In this document: piece by piece, positions 50,463-57,874 of the stretch
Position numbering within the stretch: position 1 is the stretch's first letter
Layout of the letters: the number at the start of each line of letters is the position of its first letter
Source: Chloroflexota bacterium
Lineage (GTDB): Bacteria > Chloroflexota > Anaerolineae > Anaerolineales > Villigracilaceae
Length of the DNA stretch: 64,000 nucleotides
Assembly: GCA_016234485.1 (NCBI GenBank)
Contig: JACRBL010000046.1
Coordinates: 104,820-168,819, forward strand
Direction: 5' to 3'
Position numbers and translations under genes: made by a program
The notes under the pieces: model-generated
The model's input: the letters and a program-made list of their open reading frames with translations, nothing else
Databases searched by the model: none
What the model was told of the DNA's origin: nothing

Positions 50463-52889
50463 TTGTTAAATTCCGAAACCCGACGCCGCATAGACACCGC
50501 CCGCGATATTCTCGTGGGCAAAGTGCCCGACCCCAAAAGCCAGGTGGAGCAGATCACCATTGCGCTGGTCTATAAGTTCATGGATGACATGGACAAACAA
50601 TCCATCGAGATGGGCGGCAAGGCCAGTTTCTTCAAGGGTGAGTTCAAGAAATATGGCTGGAGTGAAATCTTCAACCCGCGTATGGGCGGCATCGAGATGT
50701 TGAATCTATACGGCGAAGCCATCACACGCATGAGCCAGAACGACAACCTGCCTGAACTCTTTCGGAATATCTTCAAGAACGCCTTCCTGCCCTACCGCGA
50801 CCCCGAAACGCTGAAACTCTTCCTCAAGACCATCAACGAGTTCAGCTACGATCACTCCGAAAAGTTGGGAGACGCCTTCGAATATCTGCTGTCCGTTCTC
50901 GGGTCGCAGGGAGACGCGGGACAGTTTCGCACGCCGCGTCATATCATTGATTTCATGGTGCGGGTTCTCGATCCGAAAAAGACCGAAACGATTCTCGATC
51001 CTGCCTGCGGTACGGCGGGCTTTCTTATCTCGGCCTACAAGCATATTGTTAATACCCCCTCCGGCTTTGCCACCTCCCCCAAATCCGACGGTGTTTCTGT
51101 CGGATTTGGGGAAGGGAAGGGTGAGGGTCTTACCGCGCAGGAAAAGCAAGCCATCTACAATAACTTCACAGGCTACGACATCTCGCCCGATATGGTGCGG
51201 CTCTCGCTCGTCAACATGTATTTGCACGGCTTTGTTAAACCGAACATCCAGGAATACGACACCCTCACCAGTGAAGACAACTGGGATCGCTACTTCAATG
51301 TGATCCTTGCCAATCCGCCGTTCATGTCGCCAAAGGGCGGCATCAAACCCCACAAACGCTTCTCAGTGCAATCGAACCGCAGTGAAGTGCTGTTCGTGGA
51401 TTACATGGCGGAGCATCTCACGCCAAACGGACGCGCCGCCATCATCGTGCCCGAAGGGATTATCTTTCAATCGGCGGGGGCGTACAAGCAATTACGCAAA
51501 TATCTGATCGAGCATAATTTCCTGTGGGCGGTGGTCTCTCTGCCTGCGGGCGTGTTCAATCCCTACGCGGGCGTGAAGACTTCGATTCTGTTTTTGGATA
51601 AAGCCCTTGCCAAGAAGACTGACCAGATTTTGTTTGTGAAGGTGGAAGCCGATGGCTTTGACCTGGGCGCACAACGCCGCCCGATTGACCGCAATGACCT
51701 ACCCGACGCCCTGAACACTTTACATGCCTGGCAAAAAGCCGTGCTAGATGGAAACCCCGCTTCTTTCTCACCGACAATTGCCTCAGCGCTTCTGGTTTCT
51801 ACCTCCAGATTGGCAGAGAACGAAGATTACAACTTGAGCGCTGACCGTCATCGTGAAGTAAAACGAGTTGGAAAACAAACTTACCCAATGGTTTCTCTTG
51901 GTGAGTTATGTGAGATTCTTGACAGTAAAAGAGTTCCTATTCGAGAGTCTGAAAGAAAAAAAGGCGAATATCCTTACTACGGTGCAACAGGTATCCTTGA
52001 TTATGTTGAAGGATATTTGTTCGATGAAAAGTTAGTCCTTGTTGGCGAAGATGGAGCTAAATGGGATAAAGGCGACAAAACAGCATTCATTGCCAAAGGG
52101 AAATATTGGGTAAACAATCACGCTCATGTTTTGCGTCCAAAACGAAACCTGATTTTGGATGAGTATTTAGTGGGCATACTTGTTGAAATGGATTTACGCC
52201 TATACATTACTGGCGTAACTGTTCCAAAGTTAAACCAAGAAAAACTTCGCTCCATTGAAATCCCCCTGCCGCCACTCGAAACCCAGCGTCAAATCGTGGA
52301 CGAAATCGCCGCCCACCAGCGCATCATCGACGGCGCACGTCAGGTTGTCGAGGGGTGGAAGCCAAATTTTGATATTGACCCACTCTGGACTGAAATACCA
52401 CTTGGAGAAGTTATCACCCTTCAGCGTGGCTATGATTTACCAAAACAAAATTGGGTTAAAGGTAATGTGCCTATCGTCGGTTCAAATGGAATAATTGGTT
52501 ATCACAATGTTCCCAAAGAAAAAGGACCTGGTGTGGTAACTGGAAGAAGTGGAACGATTGGAAAGGTTCATTTCATCAATAGCGAATACTATTGGCCTCA
52601 TAACACGTCGCTCTTTGTCAAAGAGTTTAATGGTCACGACAGGATGTTTATCAAGTTACTACTTGAATCGATTGACCTAAAATCTTTAGGGGCCAATGTC
52701 GCTGCTGTACCATCGCTAGATCGCAAAAATGCACATCGCATTATGGTTAGTGTGCCACCACTGGAAATTCAGCGCGAAATCGTCGCCCGCATCGAGCGCG
52801 AGCGGTCTATTGTGGAAGGGAATCGTGAGTTGATTCGGGTTTATGAGGAGAAGGTCAAGAAGGTGATAGAGAGAGTGTGGGAGGAGTAG
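50463..52889 (+). CDS. hsdMS: type I restriction methyltransferase fused to specificity subunit (HsdM-HsdS)
   Basis: 808 residues. HsdM part, residues 1-440: SAM motif DPACGTAGFL at 179-188 and NPPF at 284-287. HsdS part: TRD1 from about 475 (MVSLGELCEILDS), conserved spacer LPPLETQRQIVDEIAAHQ near 601, TRD2 from about 640 (IPLGEVITLQRG), second spacer PPLEIQREIVARIERE near 765. M and S are usually separate proteins; fusion makes one chain for each half of the complex. Residues about 198-222 are encoded by a palindromic repeat inserted between SAM motif and next helix. Confidence 0.92.
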   Translation: MLNSETRRRIDTARDILVGKVPDPKSQVEQITIALVYKFMDDMDKQSIEMGGKASFFKGEFKKYGWSEIFNPRMGGIEMLNLYGEAITRMSQNDNLPELFRNIFKNAFLPYRDPETLKLFLKTINEFSYDHSEKLGDAFEYLLSVLGSQGDAGQFRTPRHIIDFMVRVLDPKKTETILDPACGTAGFLISAYKHIVNTPSGFATSPKSDGVSVGFGEGKGEGLTAQEKQAIYNNFTGYDISPDMVRLSLVNMYLHGFVKPNIQEYDTLTSEDNWDRYFNVILANPPFMSPKGGIKPHKRFSVQSNRSEVLFVDYMAEHLTPNGRAAIIVPEGIIFQSAGAYKQLRKYLIEHNFLWAVVSLPAGVFNPYAGVKTSILFLDKALAKKTDQILFVKVEADGFDLGAQRRPIDRNDLPDALNTLHAWQKAVLDGNPASFSPTIASALLVSTSRLAENEDYNLSADRHREVKRVGKQTYPMVSLGELCEILDSKRVPIRESERKKGEYPYYGATGILDYVEGYLFDEKLVLVGEDGAKWDKGDKTAFIAKGKYWVNNHAHVLRPKRNLILDEYLVGILVEMDLRLYITGVTVPKLNQEKLRSIEIPLPPLETQRQIVDEIAAHQRIIDGARQVVEGWKPNFDIDPLWTEIPLGEVITLQRGYDLPKQNWVKGNVPIVGSNGIIGYHNVPKEKGPGVVTGRSGTIGKVHFINSEYYWPHNTSLFVKEFNGHDRMFIKLLLESIDLKSLGANVAAVPSLDRKNAHRIMVSVPPLEIQREIVARIERERSIVEGNRELIRVYEEKVKKVIERVWEE
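51077..51111. repeat. palindrome inside hsdMS
   Basis: CCCCAAATCCGAC (51077-51089) and GTCGGATTTGGGG (51099-51111), 13-bp arms, 9-nt loop, translated in frame as a Gly/Ser/Lys loop. Confidence 0.85.
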
Positions 52890-52892
52890 AAG

Positions 52893-53621
52893 ATGATTGA
52901 AGACGCACAGACCATCTTTGATTATTTGCCAATTTCCTTTCGCAATCAGTCGGAGCAGGAATATATAACTTTTCTTTGGGAAACATTTACGACAAATTAC
53001 GAGGCAAAGAAATATCCTTTTGCATTTCTCGCATACCATATGCTTTTCATGAGTTTTGTATACTTTGAAATATGGCAAATAAAAGAAAACAGCAAAGATG
53101 ATTTCGAAAAAGCCATGATAGGTTTTGACAAGAAAATGGAAAATGAACTAATGAGCGCATCAACTCCCTTTCTATTGTGGCGCGTTAAAGAAAGTAGCGT
53201 GTTTCGATTTCTAAAACTAATAGGCTTAAACAATTCAGATATTGGACAATTTGGCATCATCGTTGAAGAGCGAAACAATGCATCTCATTCAAATGGAAAG
53301 ATATATTCTAGCACTCAAAAAGACGCTGACAAAAAAATAGAAGAAATTCTGCGCTATATAGAAAAAATCCAGAACCATTCCGCAAGAATTGTTAGAGCTT
53401 GTTATGAAAAGTTTTTGTTATCCAGCGCAAACCCAGATAACAGAGAATACCAACAAGAGGATGATCAGATCCGAGAATTGTTAGTTTACGGAAATTATCT
53501 CTCGATAAAAGACATACAAATTGCTTGCGAACAAGACATCAGTAAGTTATCTGAAAATGTTCATTTTCCAAACATTGAAAAACTTCATTTGAAGTTACAG
53601 GAAATGTATTCAAACGAATAA
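52893..53621 (+). CDS. HEPN-like protein, candidate RNase effector
   Basis: 242 residues, AT-rich, nearly all helical. VEERNNASHSNGK carries R127-X4-H132, the catalytic R-X4-6-H motif of HEPN RNases, in the usual context (R-N-x-x-x-H after an acidic residue). Start 3 nt after the hsdMS stop, so read in the same transcript. The gene directly downstream is the SIR2-like protein. HEPN proteins in defence islands usually cut RNA to stop infection; this is inferred from motif and place. Confidence 0.65.
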   Translation: MIEDAQTIFDYLPISFRNQSEQEYITFLWETFTTNYEAKKYPFAFLAYHMLFMSFVYFEIWQIKENSKDDFEKAMIGFDKKMENELMSASTPFLLWRVKESSVFRFLKLIGLNNSDIGQFGIIVEERNNASHSNGKIYSSTQKDADKKIEEILRYIEKIQNHSARIVRACYEKFLLSSANPDNREYQQEDDQIRELLVYGNYLSIKDIQIACEQDISKLSENVHFPNIEKLHLKLQEMYSNE

Positions 53622-53639
53622 TTACAAGTGGAGGTTGTA

Positions 53640-54662
53640 ATGTCAGAAATAATTTCCTTTGAAGACGCACTGCGGCTTGTAGGTGATCCAACAAAAATCA
53701 ATCTATTGATGGGAAACGGATTCAGCAGGGCTTTACGAAATGATATTTTTTCATATGATGCCATCTTGAACAACGCTGATTTCAGTCGCCTATCGAGAAA
53801 TGCAAGAAGGTCTTTTGATTTACTCCAAACAACTGACTTTGAGTTTGTTATACAATCGCTTCGAAACGCAGCAGTATTGATTGAGTTATATTCGAATGCT
53901 ACTCATAGGCTTGCCAATCGCCTTCGTCGCGATGCAGAAGGCTTGAAAGAAGTATTAGTCGCAACCATCGCCCGAAACCATCCTGATTTACCTGGCGGTA
54001 TTTCAACAGACGCATACGAACACTGCAAAAGATTTCTTTCCCACTTCAACCATTTATTTACTGTCAACTATGATTTGTTGTTATATTGGACATTAATGCA
54101 ATCAGAGATTCAGCCACAAGTAAATTGCAATGATGGCTTTCGAACGCCTGAGAATGGTCCAACAGATTATGTTGCATGGGAACCTGAAAAAGGTTATGAG
54201 CAGAATGTTCATTATCTTCACGGAGCATTACATTTATTTGATGCAGGGGTGGAAATACAAAAGTACACTTGGGTCAATGTAGGCAAACCACTAATTCAAC
54301 AGATCCGAGAAGCCCTTGAACGCAACTATTTTCCCTTATTTGTTAGTGAAGGCAATAGTGACCAGAAATACACAAAGATTCAACATAGCGCTTATCTTTC
54401 TAAAGGCTTTAGGAGCCTTGTCAATACTCCAGGAACTTTATTTACTTACGGATTATCATTCTCTGAAAGCGATAATCATATTGTACGATCTATTGAAAAA
54501 GGTAAATTTAGCGCATTAGCAGTAAGCATATATGGGGATCCTAATTCGCCAACAAATTCAGCAATAATGCAGAAAACCACAGCAATGGCCGCAAGAAGGT
54601 CTTCCAGAAAGCCTCTAGCGGTAATTTTCTACGATGCTGCATCTGCTCAGGTTTGGAGATAA
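53640..54662 (+). CDS. DUF4917 protein with SIR2-like fold
   Basis: 340 residues from the ATG 53640 (GGAGG 5 nt upstream). LLMGNGFSRAL near the start, FTVNYDLLLYW, and YLHGALHLFD are the GxGxS, NYD and HG elements of SIR2-like Rossmann NAD-binding proteins; the family matches DUF4917. Defence proteins with this fold deplete NAD. AT-rich like its HEPN neighbour. The NADase role is inferred. Confidence 0.68.
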   Translation: MSEIISFEDALRLVGDPTKINLLMGNGFSRALRNDIFSYDAILNNADFSRLSRNARRSFDLLQTTDFEFVIQSLRNAAVLIELYSNATHRLANRLRRDAEGLKEVLVATIARNHPDLPGGISTDAYEHCKRFLSHFNHLFTVNYDLLLYWTLMQSEIQPQVNCNDGFRTPENGPTDYVAWEPEKGYEQNVHYLHGALHLFDAGVEIQKYTWVNVGKPLIQQIREALERNYFPLFVSEGNSDQKYTKIQHSAYLSKGFRSLVNTPGTLFTYGLSFSESDNHIVRSIEKGKFSALAVSIYGDPNSPTNSAIMQKTTAMAARRSSRKPLAVIFYDAASAQVWR

Positions 54663-54664
54663 CT

Positions 54665-55420
54665 ATGCAATTCAAAGACGCCGCCTATCAAATCCTGAAA
54701 GAAGCAGGCAAACCGCTTCACTATAGCGAACTTACCGACCTTGCTCTCAACAAAGGCATTCTCGAAACGGCTGGGCAAACCCCACATGCCACGATGGGCG
54801 CTTTGCTTTACACTGACACACTAAAAGAAAATTCCCGCTTCAAGCGCGGGGATGAAAAAGGAACTTTTGCCCTTCAAACAGCAAGTCCAAAAGGCATCCA
54901 ACAACAAATTGATTCCATCCAAAAGCAAGTGAGGCAGGATTTACGTAAACATTTGCTCAAAATGCACCCGCAAAAGTTTGAGGAATTGATTCGCTCATTA
55001 CTCGAAGAGATGGGTTTTGACGAAGCCGAAACCACCTCCTACCGCAACGATAAAGGCGTGGATGTGCGCGGCGTGCTGAGAACCAATCCACTAAGCACGA
55101 CCAAGGTTGCCATTCAAGCCAAACGCTGGACAAACAACGTCGGCTCGGAAGTTGTACGGAATATGCGCGGGTCATTGCGGATTGCCGATGGCGAACAAGG
55201 CTTGATTATTACGCCGAGCGATTTTGCGCCAGGAGCAAAAGCCGAAGCGCAAGCAGAAGGAAAAACGCCGATCACGCTTATCAACGGCCTACAACTGGTG
55301 GATTTACTGATTCAATTTCAGGTTGGCATAAAGCAGGAAGCCTATACTGTCCCTTCGATTGATGAGGAGTATTGGTCGGAAGTATTGGGGGTAAAATTGG
55401 AACATGCCAATGAAAAGTAA
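54665..55420 (+). CDS. Mrr-type restriction endonuclease with N-terminal HARE-HTH
   Basis: 251 residues. Residues 1-75 are a HARE-type winged helix (AAYQILKEAGKPLHYSELTD, TMGALLYTDTL); the C-terminal half is an Mrr_cat nuclease (FEELIRSLLEEMGFDEAE, GVDVRGVL with Asp, KVAIQAKRW with QxK in place of ExK). Mrr-type enzymes cut modified DNA. Start ATG 54665 behind GGAG. Overlaps the next gene by 17 nt. Confidence 0.8.
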   Translation: MQFKDAAYQILKEAGKPLHYSELTDLALNKGILETAGQTPHATMGALLYTDTLKENSRFKRGDEKGTFALQTASPKGIQQQIDSIQKQVRQDLRKHLLKMHPQKFEELIRSLLEEMGFDEAETTSYRNDKGVDVRGVLRTNPLSTTKVAIQAKRWTNNVGSEVVRNMRGSLRIADGEQGLIITPSDFAPGAKAEAQAEGKTPITLINGLQLVDLLIQFQVGIKQEAYTVPSIDEEYWSEVLGVKLEHANEK

Positions 55421-56222
55421 CAACAAAAAACTCCTCGTCGCCATCCTCCCCGGTACCTCATCGCTCGATATTCTCAAAACCGAGGGCTGGTATCACATCC
55501 CTGTGGACACTGCACCGCATAAACGCTGGCCGCCCAAGACAATGGCCTTCTATCAGGGCAAGGTATTCGGAAAAGAAGAGGCGTATAAAATCCGTTACTT
55601 TGGGGATGTGAAAGACATTGACATCGTTCCGCGCAAGATACTTTTTCCAAACGATGAGGAGAACCAGCACAAGGCCGAGAAACTGTATTATCGCATCCAG
55701 CTCCACGAACTGAAAATGAGATATGTTCCCATCGTCAGTTACAGGCCGAGACGGTTGGTTTTCATTCCTACCACAGAGGAGAAATTTAATCAGGCCGAAC
55801 AGATCAACGATCTATTCGATGGCAGTCCATTGGAAGATTTATTGTGGAAGGGATTTAAAGCAATTCAAGTGCTGGCGGAACGTCAATGGAAGATCGTAGT
55901 ACAGAAGAAAAATTATTATCTTGATTTCGCAGTTTTCTGTAAGAACGGGAAGCTGGCAGTCGAAACTGACGGTTATACCTATCACTACGACGACCGCAAT
56001 CAAATTGATTACGATACCTGGCGTCAGAATGATATCGACTTGGACGGTTGGCGCTTCCTGCATTACACGTCCAAACAAGTGAAGGATAACTGGATACCAT
56101 ATCTGAAGCAAATCCAAACAGCAATTGAACAATTGGGCGGCGTGGAAGAGCCTGAAAACTTCGAGCGCAAAGTTAGCCAAGAACAGGGGAGATATATTGT
56201 GGATGGCGAAGAGCCGCTATAA
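55404..56222 (+). CDS. Vsr/DUF559-like endonuclease-fold protein
   Basis: 272 residues. The second half has YYLDFAVFCKNGKLAVETDG, then QNDIDLDGWRFLHYTSKQV, the D...(E)xD pattern of the Vsr-like PD-(D/E)XK group (DUF559). The first half (SSLDILKTEGWYHIPVDTAP, KIRYFGDVKDIDIVPRKILF) is a separate domain, possibly DNA-binding. Coupled to the Mrr-like gene by overlap. Last gene of the island before the repeats. Confidence 0.65.
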   Translation: MPMKSNNKKLLVAILPGTSSLDILKTEGWYHIPVDTAPHKRWPPKTMAFYQGKVFGKEEAYKIRYFGDVKDIDIVPRKILFPNDEENQHKAEKLYYRIQLHELKMRYVPIVSYRPRRLVFIPTTEEKFNQAEQINDLFDGSPLEDLLWKGFKAIQVLAERQWKIVVQKKNYYLDFAVFCKNGKLAVETDGYTYHYDDRNQIDYDTWRQNDIDLDGWRFLHYTSKQVKDNWIPYLKQIQTAIEQLGGVEEPENFERKVSQEQGRYIVDGEEPL

Positions 56223-56238
56223 GGCCATTGATATCCCA

Positions 56239-56269
56239 GACTTCCGAAGTCTCCCAGACTTCGGAAGTC
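56239..56269. repeat. 31-nt REP palindrome (R2)
   Basis: GACTTCCGAAGTC-TCCCA-GACTTCGGAAGTC, 17 nt after the Vsr-like gene. The spacer 56223-56632 contains no confident gene. Confidence 0.9.
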
Positions 56270-56452
56270 TGAGAGGCGCCCCTCACCTAACAAAATTGTC
56301 ATTTCCCTCATTTCCTCCTTCTGCTATACTGCCCTCAACGGGCGGGACCCGGGGACAACCAGATACCAGTAGAAACAGGAGGACACTACGAAACGCACGA
56401 AAAACACCCCAAACTAAAACTACACGAAATCGCTTGAAGCCAAATCCGCTTC

Positions 56453-56578
56453 GCAGGCTGGCGCTGGAAAAACCTAGGTTAGCTTTTCAAATTGCTAGGC
56501 TAGCTTTTCAAAAACCTAGGTTAGCTTTTCAAAAAGCCAGGTTAGCTTTTGCGAACGGCAGGCTGGCAAATCACCCAA
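56453..56578 (+). repeat. six 21-bp tandem repeats
   Basis: Units start at 56453, 56474, 56495, 56516, 56537 and 56558, consensus ctaggttagcttttcaaaaac, with divergence towards the ends. In one frame the unit reads as a heptad (PRLAFQK, ARLAFQK). No ATG with a ribosome binding site precedes them. Confidence 0.8.
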
Positions 56579-56632
56579 TCCATCCCCCCTCTCCCTGGTT
56601 GTCTGGGGAACTTCGATCTCTAGGAGAACAAA

Positions 56633-57025
56633 ATGGCAAAGAAAATTCAAGCAATCGCAACCTATGGCCCTCGCATTGACCTGATCGAGGCCGCCGACAT
56701 CGCGCGCTTCATGGAACTGATCACCCAGCGCACCACCCTCTCCTCGGGCGTGGTCAAAAACGTGCAGGAAAGCGAAGTGGAAACGCTGATCGGCCTGCTG
56801 CGCGAGGGACGCCCCGTCCACACGGGCGTGGCCATCTTCACCCCCAGCATCAACCTCGACGGCTCGTTCGACGTCAACGTGCGGGTGGATAAGCGCATCC
56901 TTTCGGCGATCAACTCCATAGACGGCTTCGCGGGCAAGATCACCAACAACGAGAACATCGGCAAAACCAGCGCCGAGCTCGAGGAAATGTGGAACGAAGC
57001 GCATCTCGAGGATCCCATCGTGTAG
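56633..57025 (+). CDS. HU-like DNA-binding protein (DUF4469/Bvu_2165-like)
   Basis: 130 residues, ATG behind AGGAG. The pattern IARFMELITQRTTLSSGVV then LIGLLREGRPVHTGVAIFTP and INLDGSFDVNVRVDKRIL follows the HU/IHF fold variant used in some Bacteroidota and Chloroflexota proteins. It may bind DNA; no partner recognised. A REP palindrome follows its stop directly. Confidence 0.6.
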   Translation: MAKKIQAIATYGPRIDLIEAADIARFMELITQRTTLSSGVVKNVQESEVETLIGLLREGRPVHTGVAIFTPSINLDGSFDVNVRVDKRILSAINSIDGFAGKITNNENIGKTSAELEEMWNEAHLEDPIV

Positions 57026-57032
57026 TTTTTCA

Positions 57033-57063
57033 GACTTCCGAAGTCTCAGAGACTTCGGAAGTC
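57033..57063. repeat. 31-nt REP palindrome (R3)
   Basis: GACTTCCGAAGTC-TCAGA-GACTTCGGAAGTC, 27 nt before the RAYT start codon. Confidence 0.9.
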
Positions 57064-57089
57064 TTCCCCCTACCCCCCACGGAGAACCC

Positions 57090-57764
57090 ATGCCCCGCCG
57101 AATCATTCCCTTTCTCCCTGATCAGTATTATCACTTCTATAATCGCGGCAACAATCGCCAGGTGGTATTCTTCGAGCGCGATAACTATTTGTACTTCCTG
57201 AAAGGCGTACAAAAATATCTCGTCCCATATATGGATGTGCTGGTCTACACGTTAATGCCAACGCATTACCATGTTTTGGGAAGGGTGCGCCAAGGCGCTA
57301 AGACCTCGGAGTTCTTAAAGAACTCCGAGGTCTCAGCCAGCCAGACTTCGGAAGTCTCCGAGACTTCCGAAGTCTTGACATCCTCCAAACAAGTCTCTCT
57401 TGCCATGCAAAAGTTCGGCATATCCTACACCAAAGCCATCAACAAACGCTTTGACCGCGTAGGCGCATTATTTCAGGGTCAGTTTCAAGCCAAACCAATT
57501 CAAAGTTATGAGCATCTGCTGAACCTGTGCGTTTATATTCATGGCAACCCTGTAAAAGATGGGCTGGTGTCCCTGCCTGAAAATTGGGAATATTCCAACT
57601 ATCTCGAATGGATGGGGTTACGCAAAGGCTCTCTTGTTCATCGTGACTTCATCGAGCAAAATTTTGGCTCTTCGGAAGAGTACAAACGATTGATCACGAA
57701 ATACATCCAAACCCGTTATCTTCCAGACGATTTTCGAAAATATATTCAAACGCTGGAGGGGTAG
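57090..57764 (+). CDS. REP-associated tyrosine transposase (RAYT, Y1/IS200-like)
   Basis: 224 residues. QYYHFYNRGNNRQVVFFERDNY at the start, metal HUH motif MPTHYHV (His59, His61), then a tyrosine candidate in ISYTKAINKRFDRVG and LFQGQFQAKPI, LCVYIHGNPVKDGLV. These single-strand transposases are linked to REP palindromes and are thought to move or maintain them. Residues about 71-97 are an insertion made of two REP palindromes (57302-57332 and 57344-57374), in frame, between HUH and the rest of the core. The gene therefore carries its own substrate. Confidence 0.85.
   Translation: MPRRIIPFLPDQYYHFYNRGNNRQVVFFERDNYLYFLKGVQKYLVPYMDVLVYTLMPTHYHVLGRVRQGAKTSEFLKNSEVSASQTSEVSETSEVLTSSKQVSLAMQKFGISYTKAINKRFDRVGALFQGQFQAKPIQSYEHLLNLCVYIHGNPVKDGLVSLPENWEYSNYLEWMGLRKGSLVHRDFIEQNFGSSEEYKRLITKYIQTRYLPDDFRKYIQTLEG
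57302..57332. repeat. 31-nt REP variant palindrome (R4b) inside RAYT gene
   Basis: GACCTCGGAGTTC-TTAAA-GAACTCCGAGGTC, the same 13-5-13 layout with changed arm bases. Confidence 0.88.
57344..57374. repeat. 31-nt REP palindrome (R4) inside RAYT gene
   Basis: GACTTCGGAAGTC-TCCGA-GACTTCCGAAGTC. Confidence 0.9.
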
Positions 57765-57774
57765 CCCCAAGACA

Positions 57775-57805
57775 GACTTCCGAAGTCTCCGAGACTTCGG
57801 AAGTC
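57775..57805. repeat. 31-nt REP palindrome (R5)
   Basis: GACTTCCGAAGTC-TCCGA-GACTTCGGAAGTC, identical to R1, 10 nt after the RAYT stop. Confidence 0.9.
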
Positions 57806-57874
57806 TTGGTTTTGCAACTTTTTCCATATACTTCTGTATTGCCTATTGACACCATCTTCATAGGACAGACCCCC

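Noticed and set aside
56453-56578. CRISPR array
   Set aside because: The six 21-bp units follow each other without spacers, and no cas gene is in the window.
56125-56679. 184-codon plus-strand frame through the 21-bp repeats
   Set aside because: It overlaps the end of the Vsr-like gene and the start of the HU-like gene in another frame, contains a REP palindrome and has no ribosome binding site; only the repeat itself is reported.
46849-57000. Attachment-site copy of the tRNA-Arg 3' end at the far edge of the defence island
   Set aside because: I scanned for GTGGGTTCGACTCC and the following CTGGGGCG and saw no second copy inside the window.
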